DNA of 13,778 nucleotides, taken from NCBI GenBank assembly GCA_905205855.1, contig CAJLFL010000029.1, positions 1 to 13,778 on the forward strand, read 5' to 3'. Under the pieces are notes generated by a model that worked only from the letters and a program-made list of their open reading frames with translations, did not search any database and was not told where the DNA came from. A program made the translations under genes and the position numbers. This DNA is from an uncultured Eubacteriales bacterium (GTDB lineage: Bacteria; Bacillota; Clostridia; Monoglobales; Monoglobaceae). Positions 5,403 to 13,700 of this stretch are shown one piece after another. Within the stretch, counting starts at the first letter, position 1; each line of letters opens with the position of its first letter.

Positions 5403-7910
5403 GTGAACAGCAACTTTTACAATGCTGCGGTGCAAGAGGTTTGCAATATAACAAAAGATACATGGTATACCGTGAAACTATATATTGATATGGATAGTGA
5501 TAGTTCAACATTTATTAACTATAATATCTATATAAAAGACGAGAGTACCAATAAAGAGTATAGGGTAAAAAATCTTCAGTTGGGATTGCCACATACATTA
5601 TGGTCTCCCGGAAAGTATGATATTACACAGATAGGTAGTTATTCATACGGTTATATATATGCAAATCTTGATTATTCTACACATGATGGCGGTACAAAAA
5701 ATGCCCAGGTAGACACTGCTTATAATCTGTATATGGATTATATAAATGTTAGACAGGCGCAGGACGGAGATGAAACAATTTTTGACGAACCCGATCCAAC
5801 TCCGGAGCCATCGGATGACAAGTATTTGCAGATAGATTTTGATTCAAGTTATTCCGGTGATAAGTTCTTATCCAGCGGAGCTGCTGACGGGGTGCATTAT
5901 ACAGATAATAATGATGGTACATTTACGTTTAAATATGCAGGCGGCAGAGGTAAAGCGTATATACGTAAGCTGGATAGTACAATAACAGGCAGTATATATT
6001 CAGAAGCACGTTTCAAATATGCCGGCACAAATATTGAAATTATTTATGAGCCTTTGTCACCGGCTCAGCTTGAGGAAAAAAGTTTAACATCAGCAACAAA
6101 AACGGTATTTATTAAAGGGAATAAGTTTTATGCAGCTTCTAAATATGCCGGAAAAACAACAACTGCAAGTGAAAGTATAAGTGAAACAAATTGGGATAAT
6201 TCAATGGAGGAGTTATGTAGTGCAGCTCCCAATAAGTGGTATAAGCTTCAAATGCGTACGAATGTTACAGAGGATACAAACAGCTTTAATACATATGAGG
6301 TTTGTATAACAGATGAAGAATCCGGTACACGATATATAAAGAAAGATTTATACTTTGGCTTGCCCAGTGTATGCTGGAATCCTACAAGCTATAATATGAA
6401 CGGAATAGGCGAGTTTAAGTATGGAGCAGTAGGTCATACTGCTTATGCCGGAGCAACAGCGGAAGATTCAACGCTCACCATGGATTATGTAATGGCGAGA
6501 AAGGCAACCTCGGATGATGATGCGGCGTTTACAGAAACCACACCTGATCCTGATCCATCGGATGATAAATATTTTATCAACGAGGATTTTGAGAACTTTG
6601 ATAAAGACGCAAGCAAATGGAACTTTAAAAATACTAATAAATGTAATATTGTAACAGATGGAGAAAATAAGTATTACTCAGTGAGCAGAGAGCAGGGTGA
6701 TAGTACCAATCCACCGTTGTTTTATTATAAGACATCATATGGAAAGAGCGGAAATGTTGTAGTTGAGGGTGATTTTAAAATTAACGGAGATACAACAGGT
6801 AGAGATTCCGATCCGCAGGGCGTTTATCCTATATATTTAACCGGAAACGGCGTAGCTGATAATGCGCATGAGGCAATCCGTACCGTATATGTCAAAAATG
6901 GAAAATTATATGCGGTAAGTGATTTAAAATCAAGTACATCAAATGGCACAATGGGTAATAAAAATGCAACTGAGATTTGTGCTATTGATTCTGACAAATG
7001 GTATAATATAAAGGTAGTTCTTAATGTTGACGGAGATACGACTACGGTTGATACATTTACATATCAGGTTACTGACAAAACAAGCAATCAGAGTTATACC
7101 GGCGGACCATATTCTCTTGGATATGTTACGAATATTTGGAAATCCACAAAATTTGATATAGATAAAATTGATCTTATCGGTTTTGGTATGACTTTTGATA
7201 ATGGTGCAATAAACGAAAAATGTGATATAGATAACATTAAAGTATATGAGGCAGAGGCACTGACCGTTACTTCCTCGGTGGAAAACGGCGCTGCAGATGT
7301 TGAGCCGGGAGCTGTTGATTTGACATTCAACTATGCGATAGCTGCGGATTCCGTAAGTCAGATTACTCTGTATGAAAAGAAAAACGGCAGCTGGACATCA
7401 GTATCGGCGTCAAAAACTCTGGATTCAACCGGAAAGATTGCAACGATAACAGCTGATACAATGAAGTACGGTAAGGAATACAAAATCGTAGTTCCGACAA
7501 CCGTTTCCGCAGTAACGGGCGAGGCTTTAAAGGCTGAGGTTGAAATTACATTTACAACCAAAGAAATGCCAAAGGTATTAGAGGTTTCAAATGTAAAGTT
7601 TAACGGCAGTACCTCGCTTGCACAGCTGACTCCGGGAGATAGCGTAAAGGTAACCGCAGATTTTAAGAATACCGGACTTAATAACAATCAGCCGGCAACC
7701 TTAATAGTTGCGGCATATAACAATGACGGTACAATGGTTGCCGTTGCGTATATGAGAAAGCCGATAGCACTTAATGCGACAGGGTCACTTGATGCAAGTA
7801 TTACTCTGCCGACGGCAGAAGGAAAACAGGCAGCACAGATAAAGGTATTCGCGTGGGATGATTTTGAAAGCATGCAGGAAATGTCTGATGTAGTAATCAT
7901 GCCACAGTAG
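5403..7910 (+). CDS. C-terminal part of the lectin-like protein after the internal stop
   Basis: A gene caller would probably start this piece at the GTG at 5403 (835 residues), but the frame is already open from 5229. I see no Shine-Dalgarno sequence before 5403 and no signal peptide, so independent translation would give a cytoplasmic product of modules meant for export. It contains the rest of module 1, modules 2 and 3, the Big_5-like Ig domain and the C-terminal beta domain. The module-coding part is visibly AT-rich (rows near 5461-5580 are about 28% GC), while the Ig-like and C-terminal part is much richer (about 55% near 7261-7320). That contrast suggests the modules have a different history. 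It ends with TAG at 7908-7910, the only natural gene end in this window not using TAA. Confidence 0.6.
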   Translation: MNSNFYNAAVQEVCNITKDTWYTVKLYIDMDSDSSTFINYNIYIKDESTNKEYRVKNLQLGLPHTLWSPGKYDITQIGSYSYGYIYANLDYSTHDGGTKNAQVDTAYNLYMDYINVRQAQDGDETIFDEPDPTPEPSDDKYLQIDFDSSYSGDKFLSSGAADGVHYTDNNDGTFTFKYAGGRGKAYIRKLDSTITGSIYSEARFKYAGTNIEIIYEPLSPAQLEEKSLTSATKTVFIKGNKFYAASKYAGKTTTASESISETNWDNSMEELCSAAPNKWYKLQMRTNVTEDTNSFNTYEVCITDEESGTRYIKKDLYFGLPSVCWNPTSYNMNGIGEFKYGAVGHTAYAGATAEDSTLTMDYVMARKATSDDDAAFTETTPDPDPSDDKYFINEDFENFDKDASKWNFKNTNKCNIVTDGENKYYSVSREQGDSTNPPLFYYKTSYGKSGNVVVEGDFKINGDTTGRDSDPQGVYPIYLTGNGVADNAHEAIRTVYVKNGKLYAVSDLKSSTSNGTMGNKNATEICAIDSDKWYNIKVVLNVDGDTTTVDTFTYQVTDKTSNQSYTGGPYSLGYVTNIWKSTKFDIDKIDLIGFGMTFDNGAINEKCDIDNIKVYEAEALTVTSSVENGAADVEPGAVDLTFNYAIAADSVSQITLYEKKNGSWTSVSASKTLDSTGKIATITADTMKYGKEYKIVVPTTVSAVTGEALKAEVEITFTTKEMPKVLEVSNVKFNGSTSLAQLTPGDSVKVTADFKNTGLNNNQPATLIVAAYNNDGTMVAVAYMRKPIALNATGSLDASITLPTAEGKQAAQIKVFAWDDFESMQEMSDVVIMPQ

Positions 7911-7920
7911 AACCATATAT

Positions 7921-7956
7921 TATTCCCTAAGCCTCATAAAAGAGGCTTAGGGAATA
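7921..7956 (+). promoter_or_regulatory. Perfect 15-bp stem-loop between the lectin-like and SLH genes
   Basis: Positions 7921-7935 (TATTCCCTAAGCCTC) pair perfectly with 7942-7956 around an ATAAAA loop. The structure begins 10 nt after the TAG at 7908-7910 and ends about 10 nt before the ribosome binding site of the SLH gene. No T-run follows on either strand, so an efficient intrinsic terminator is unlikely. It could stabilise the upstream mRNA, cause partial termination, or lower expression of the next gene. Function inferred. Confidence 0.65.
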
Positions 7957-7979
7957 CGAAGTATACAGGAGGGAACAGC

Positions 7980-10691
7980 ATGAAATTTTTAAAAAGAGGG
8001 ATAGTACTTTTTTTGATACTTGCAATGATAATGCCGGCGGCGTATACGTCTGCAGCGCAGGCGGAGTCCGCAGAAGAAAATGACGGGTATTATACTGCCC
8101 TCATGTATGATTTGGGTATATTTAAAAACGGAATGGGTTTGCAAAGCTATGACGAGCCTATGACCAGAGGTGCGGCGGCAAGAGCGGCGGCAGAGATATT
8201 TTTGGACAGCACAGAGGGCGGAAGCTGTGAGTTTTCTGACATAGAAAACGGTACAGCCCTTGCGGGTGCAGTTAATGCTGTTGTTAATCTTCAGCTGATG
8301 AACGGATATACAAACGGAAGATTCTCGCCGGAAACCGCACTTACCTGTGATATGGCGACAAGAATAATAATTGAGCTGCTCGGTCAGAGGGTAAAGGCGG
8401 ATGAAAAGGGCGGATGGCCCAACGGTTACAGAATGATTGCCGAAAAGGAAAAGATATATGACGGTGTTTCGGCAAGACAGGAGGACGGACTTTTAACCGA
8501 GGATTTTGCCAGAATGATGTATAATGCCTTTGACGCTGAGTTTTTAAAGGTAATCGCATGGGGAAATCCGGATAAGAAAATGGATCCGAAAGCGGATTTT
8601 TTGGAAACATATTTTAATATCGGCAGAGGATACGGAACGGTTCAGGCAAATGAATATACAGGACTTTTCGGTTATGATCCGGCTGACGAGGATTGCGTAG
8701 TAATAGGCGGTACAGCTTTAAAATGCACAGACGAGGCGGCACAGTACCTCGGATATGACGTTACATATTATTACGATATAGATAAAAGCGGCGGAAAGCC
8801 GACACTTTTGCATGTCAAAAAGGAAGAAGAACAAAAGGTAAACGAAATAAAGGCGGAGGATATTGTTTCGGTCAGCAACGGTACGATTGAATACGAAACA
8901 GAGGGAAGAAAAAAGAGAGTTACAATAGCTGCAGGCGCGTCGGTTATTATAAACGGCGTAAGAAAAACATATTTTACGGACAGCGATTTAAAACCTAAAA
9001 GCGGAAAAATTACGGTGCTGAATTCAGGCGGCATTGTTTTAATAGAGAGTTATAAAAACATATATGTAAAAAGAGTAGCAAAAAATGACGGAGTATATAA
9101 CATAGTCGGTGACAACGGAGAGAATATAAAGCTTGATATGAATGAGGATTCCGAAAGTCATATTGTTTTGATGGACAGAAATCTTGATTTCAGCGAAATC
9201 ACTCAGGGAATGGTGCTGTCGCTGTTTGCCGACAATCTGAATATTGCCGATAACACAATCAGCGGTGATATTAAGCTTTGCAGAATATATGCTTCAACCA
9301 AAACAGTAACAACAGCTGTTACTAAGATTGTAAAGGATAAAATATACGGCGCTGACGGAACGGAATACAAATATGCGTTTGAATTTGATTCGGTAAAGAA
9401 TCCGATAAATGCAGGCGATACCGTAAAGCTTATTTTGAACAGCTTTAACGAGATAGTAAAAAGGGACGACAGCGTATCGGCAAGAGATTATAAATACGGA
9501 TTTATAACGGGAGTAAAGAGTATAAGCTCTTTCGGTGACTCGTATGAAATAAAGATATTTGATGAAGACGGAGAGTTTTATACATACGAATTTACAAACA
9601 GGTGCCGCATAGACGGCATAAACAAGAGCGGAAAGGATATATACACCGCACTTGCAAACAGCGGCAGCTATTACAAAAAGAATACAAGCATAGCACTGGA
9701 TAATGCCAACGGCTTTGAACAGCTTGTAAGATACAAGACAAAGGATAATAGGGTAAGCTTTATAGATACAATAATTGCAGACTATAACAACAGTGACGCG
9801 GAAAAGACCTGTCTGCGGATGGCAAAGAATTATGACGGAAAGGCTGCGTCAAAGCCGAGGTTTTCTATCTGGGCAGGTACGGTCAACTTCTTTACCTCCG
9901 GTTTGGGTGTTGACAGCTCGTGCGTTTACTTCTTCCTGCCGAAGGATGCTGCGGACGAAGAATCATATATGATAAGAAATCTGAAAACCGGAAACACACA
10001 ATGGAGAATCAGCAATCCCATGAGCTTTTTTGATCCGAATGACATAGGCAAGATTTCCTGCGCGGTGGAATACGGCGAAAAGTTTAATACCACCGTTGAG
10101 GAAGACCAGATTGACTATCTTATGATAGTAAAGGATATAATGCAAAGCATAAATTCAGAGGGAGAGCAGACGCTTCTGCTGAGCGGATTTAAAATTAACA
10201 ACGGTTCTGAAATAGAGCTGCAGCTCCTTAACAAAGCAGTAGCTGACGGGATAGACATAAAAGAGGGCGATATAATAGGATGGAATCCGGATGCTAAGGA
10301 CAGAGCGGTTGCAATCAGAAAAGTTATGTCGGTTCCAAACAGTGACGGAAGCCTTAAAGATGATACGGATGATACGGTGATAAATAAAAGCAATCCTACA
10401 AATACAGATTTCGAGGAGGACGGATTGATTTATGCTACTCCGCTGCAGACTGACAGCCAGTACTGGAGATGGACTACCAAACCGGAAACCGAGGAGTTCT
10501 ATATGCAGCTGATTTCGCCGATACGTGCAACTTTAATATATGACGCCTCAAAGCGTGCGGATAAGATTTCAAAAAGCTCTGTCAGTGAAATCAGAACAAC
10601 CGAGCTTTACGGAAGCAAGTCAGATAAGATATTGATTTTGATAGATGAATACAGAGCGTATTCCTGCGTTATATATCGTATGAATCCATAA
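7980..10691 (+). CDS. Secreted S-layer homology (SLH) domain protein
   Basis: This 903-residue exported protein is predicted to attach non-covalently to cell-wall polysaccharide through N-terminal SLH repeats. A signal peptide covers about residues 1-28 (cleavage near AAQA-ES). SLH-like repeats follow at about 37-74, 83-135 and 146-184. The middle one is clearest (FSDIENG, then NGYTNGRFSPETALTCDMAT), while the other two are degenerate. The remaining 700 or so residues are beta-rich with no domain I recognise, and include recurring segments of the form G-x-V followed by a two-strand hairpin and a 'GD' turn (for example KYGFITGVKS and NAGDTVKLIL), perhaps tandem small beta-barrels. AGGAGGG at 7967-7973 fixes the ATG. 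The stop overlaps the ribosome binding site of the next gene, so the two are coupled. Such proteins are common scaffolds or display proteins in Clostridia; its ligand is unknown. Confidence 0.85.
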   Translation: MKFLKRGIVLFLILAMIMPAAYTSAAQAESAEENDGYYTALMYDLGIFKNGMGLQSYDEPMTRGAAARAAAEIFLDSTEGGSCEFSDIENGTALAGAVNAVVNLQLMNGYTNGRFSPETALTCDMATRIIIELLGQRVKADEKGGWPNGYRMIAEKEKIYDGVSARQEDGLLTEDFARMMYNAFDAEFLKVIAWGNPDKKMDPKADFLETYFNIGRGYGTVQANEYTGLFGYDPADEDCVVIGGTALKCTDEAAQYLGYDVTYYYDIDKSGGKPTLLHVKKEEEQKVNEIKAEDIVSVSNGTIEYETEGRKKRVTIAAGASVIINGVRKTYFTDSDLKPKSGKITVLNSGGIVLIESYKNIYVKRVAKNDGVYNIVGDNGENIKLDMNEDSESHIVLMDRNLDFSEITQGMVLSLFADNLNIADNTISGDIKLCRIYASTKTVTTAVTKIVKDKIYGADGTEYKYAFEFDSVKNPINAGDTVKLILNSFNEIVKRDDSVSARDYKYGFITGVKSISSFGDSYEIKIFDEDGEFYTYEFTNRCRIDGINKSGKDIYTALANSGSYYKKNTSIALDNANGFEQLVRYKTKDNRVSFIDTIIADYNNSDAEKTCLRMAKNYDGKAASKPRFSIWAGTVNFFTSGLGVDSSCVYFFLPKDAADEESYMIRNLKTGNTQWRISNPMSFFDPNDIGKISCAVEYGEKFNTTVEEDQIDYLMIVKDIMQSINSEGEQTLLLSGFKINNGSEIELQLLNKAVADGIDIKEGDIIGWNPDAKDRAVAIRKVMSVPNSDGSLKDDTDDTVINKSNPTNTDFEEDGLIYATPLQTDSQYWRWTTKPETEEFYMQLISPIRATLIYDASKRADKISKSSVSEIRTTELYGSKSDKILILIDEYRAYSCVIYRMNP
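10359..10376 (+). repeat. 9-bp tandem duplication in the SLH gene
   Basis: GATGATACG occurs twice in direct succession and encodes DDTDDT in an acidic, flexible linker (about residues 794-799). It keeps the frame and looks like a small slippage expansion. Confidence 0.6.
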
Positions 10692-10701
10692 GGAGAGTAT
10701 T

Positions 10702-13700
10702 ATGAAAGCTAATCTGCTTAAAAAAATGATTTCGGCTGCCCTTGCGGCGGTTATAATGATTCCGTGTATTCCGTCATTCGGTACGGAAGATGACATGTAT
10801 ACATTATATGTTTCGCCAAGCGGCAGTGACAATGCCGCCGGCGGTGAGAACGATCCGTTTGGCAGTATAGAAACGGCGTGTTTAAAGGCAAGCAAGCTTG
10901 TTTCGGAGAAAAATAAGCCGGTTGATATAGTGATAAAAAACGGTGTATACAGATTGACCTCTCCGGTAAGCATAGGCGCAGGCAGCAGCGGCAAAGCCGA
11001 TGCGCCTGTGACGATTAAAGCCGAAAGCAAGGGCGGAGTTGTCTTTACGGGAGCGAAAAAGCTGCCTACGGATAAGTTTGTCAAGGTGACGGACAAGGCT
11101 GTTTTAAACCGTATGCCTGCCGAAGCTGCCGGAAATGTTTATATGATGAAACTTTCCGATGCCGGAATAACCAATTACGGCAGTATAGAACGTGTGGAAC
11201 GCCATAAAATTCAGACTCCGTCATCGACTTTGTTTATTGTTGACGATAAGATGTTTACGCTTGCGGAATGGCCCAATAAGGCTTTTACGTCAATAAAAAA
11301 TGTAACTTCGATTTCCGGCGGATATGAATTTGCAATAGACGAGGACAGAATAAACCGCTGGACAACTGCAACCGAGCTGTACGCATATGGAAACTTCAGT
11401 GCGGACTGGGCGGATGAAACCTTTAAGCTGAAAAACCTTAATGTCAAAAACCGTTCTTTTCAGACAACGTATACAACTGTGCATGGTGTTTCAAACGGTG
11501 GTCAGGTAAGATTTATAAACCTTTTGGAGGAGCTTGACATTCCCGGTGAGTGGTTTTTGGACAGGACAAACGGAACGGTGTATTATTATCCGTTTGTATC
11601 ACCGGCAGAATCCGATATAGAGCTTGTTATTACTCAAAAAGAGCTGTTTAACCTCAGCGGTACGGAAAATGTTGTTATAGACGGACTAACCTTTGAGGGA
11701 ACCTGCGGGCCGGCGGTCGTGATAGATAATGCAAACAAAAACACAATTCAAAACTGCGAATTTAAAAATATTGGTCAGCAGGCGGTTATTATAAAAAACA
11801 GCCGTGAAAACCTGATAGATAAAAACGAAATGCATGATATAGGCAAGGGCTGTGTTCATATCAGCGGCGGCGACAGAGAAAACCTTATTTTGGGCAACAA
11901 CCGCATAACCAATAACCATATGGAACGTTTTGCGGTAATAGGAAGAAGATATTGCGATGCTGTTCAGATGCGCGGTATAGGCGATGTGCTTTCGCATAAC
12001 AGGATACATAATTCCCCGCATGAGGCGGTCGATTTTTCAAGTCCACTGAACACTATTGAATATAATGATATTTATGATGTGGTAGAGGAAACGGGAGATG
12101 CCGGCGCGATATATGCAGGACGTTCATGGACAAATGGCGGAAATGTAATCAGGTATAACTTTATTCATGACTGCCGCAAGGCAGAGGACAGCGGCAGAGC
12201 GGCAATATATTGTGATGACTATATGACGGATGTGGATATGTACGGAAACATCTTTGCAAATCTGAATACGGGTATAACACTGCACAGTTCTATGCTTTGT
12301 ACGGTAAAAAATAATTTGTTTATTGATATTGCAACCTCCGCGGCGTTCCTGTATAATATTGATTTAAGGTCAGATGAAAGCGTAAGACAGGATACTGCAA
12401 AGGCGCTTGAAATTTATAACAACGGTACGCTGCGTGACAAATACAAATCCACTGTTTATTCAAAGGCTGTGGGATTGTATGACAGCTATTATAAATATTA
12501 CAAGCCTGACAGTGACATATATAATGAGTACTTCCCATACCTCAGGGATATGACTAAAAATCCGTATGTGCTGTCGCCGCGTGATGATGTGATAGAGAAC
12601 AACGCGGTTTACGGCGGTGGCAGAATAAATATTACATCCGGTGAGGCGAAGAAAACCGGCAGCTTTGATAATAATTATGAAACGGATGATGCGGCTCCTG
12701 TTGTTGATGCCGCACACGGAAACTATAATATTGCCGATGAGTCGAAAATAAACGAATACTTTGATTTTAACGCATACGACAACTTCCGTTTGCCGAAGAT
12801 TGAGGAAACGGGAATTATCGGCGAGGAAAGTGCGGAGCTAAAAGACTTTAATCTTATTGCTCCGGTAAACGGCGCAGAGAATGTTCAGGCGTCTGATGTG
12901 GTTTTATGCTGGGAGGATACCTCCGGGGCAGATAAATACAGGCTTATAGTTGCAAGGGATGCGGACTTTACCGATATAGTCTGTGACGAGATTACCAATT
13001 TCACATATAAGAGATTCCGCAACCTTAAATATGGTCAGATGAAATACTATTGGAGGGTAGAGGCGATTGCCTCCTCATATCTGTACGGCGATAATAATTC
13101 GCGTCAAAACAGCAACGGTATTTATACATTTACAACCGCTCAGCGTGAGGAAGTAAATAAGTCTGAGCTTAAAGAGGTAATAGATACTGCGGCGGAGAAC
13201 ATATCAGGCAGTGTTGAGGGCGACAAGCCGGGAGAACTCAGAATCGGCTCAAGAGATATACTGAAGCAGCAGCTTTATGCAGCAAATAAGGTGTATGACT
13301 CTGAAAATTCAAGTAAGAAAAAGGTAGAGCGTACAGCGCAGTCTTTGTCTGAAGCGATTACAGTGTTTGAATGCAGCAGAAATGCAGAGGAGCTTAACTT
13401 CGGCGCTCTTGCGGCGGATACAATGAGCTGGAACGGAAATGCAAAGGCATCCGGCGGAGGTATGGCGTTTGAAAGCGATGGCAGCGGCGGATATAACGGT
13501 GATTTGCTTAAGGCGCATAATGTGCTGAGCATGACGGCTGAATTCTCAATTAACGATATAGGATATACTTCTGTTGGTCTAAGATCCGGTAATAATTCAA
13601 CAACGCCGTGGAGCACGACAGAATATATCTTCCTTGTAAAAAAAGATACTGTGGAGCTGCAGCGTTTCAACGGAAGCAACAGATTCTTCTTTGATAAGCC

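Larger units (their letters stand above)
4923..7910 (+). pseudogene. Secreted multi-module lectin-like protein interrupted by an in-frame TAG
   Basis: Read through the TAG at 5226-5228, this is one open frame of 995 codons. It has a signal peptide (about residues 1-28, ending VSVSA before DEA). Three similar modules of roughly 200-270 residues follow (about 29-302, 303-548 and 549-778), each with a conserved WY block (DTWYTVKL, NKWYKLQM, DKWYNIKV) and a late DYI/DYV/DNI strand. The first two are joined to the next by acidic proline linkers ending PSDDKY. An Ig-like domain of the SbsA/Big_5 kind (about 780-880, from LTVTSSVENGAADVEPG) and a beta-rich C-terminal domain ending FAWDDFESMQEMSDVV complete it. 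The modules resemble concanavalin-A-like carbohydrate-binding folds, but I cannot name the family. AGGAGG at 4910-4915 supports the start. It is probably a glycan-binding surface protein inactivated by a nonsense change, unless the stop is read through or is a sequence error. Confidence 0.75.

Noticed and set aside
5403..5405. GTG at 5403 as a genuine independent start
   Set aside because: No Shine-Dalgarno sequence precedes it, the frame and module homology extend upstream to the TAG, and the product would lack export signals.
4923..10691. A genome-wide recoding of TAG to sense
   Set aside because: The TAG at 7908-7910 is followed by a stem-loop, a strong ribosome binding site and a new signal peptide, so it looks like a real stop. 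No other gene here has an internal TAG, and a wholesale recoding would need more examples.
11686..12021. Minus-strand ORFs opposite the beta-helix gene (also at 10620-11096, 12320-12717 and 13275-13679)
   Set aside because: They lie wholly or mostly opposite a coding frame with a signal peptide and family motifs, have no good ribosome binding sites, and show low-complexity, cysteine- and isoleucine-rich translations typical of antisense shadows.
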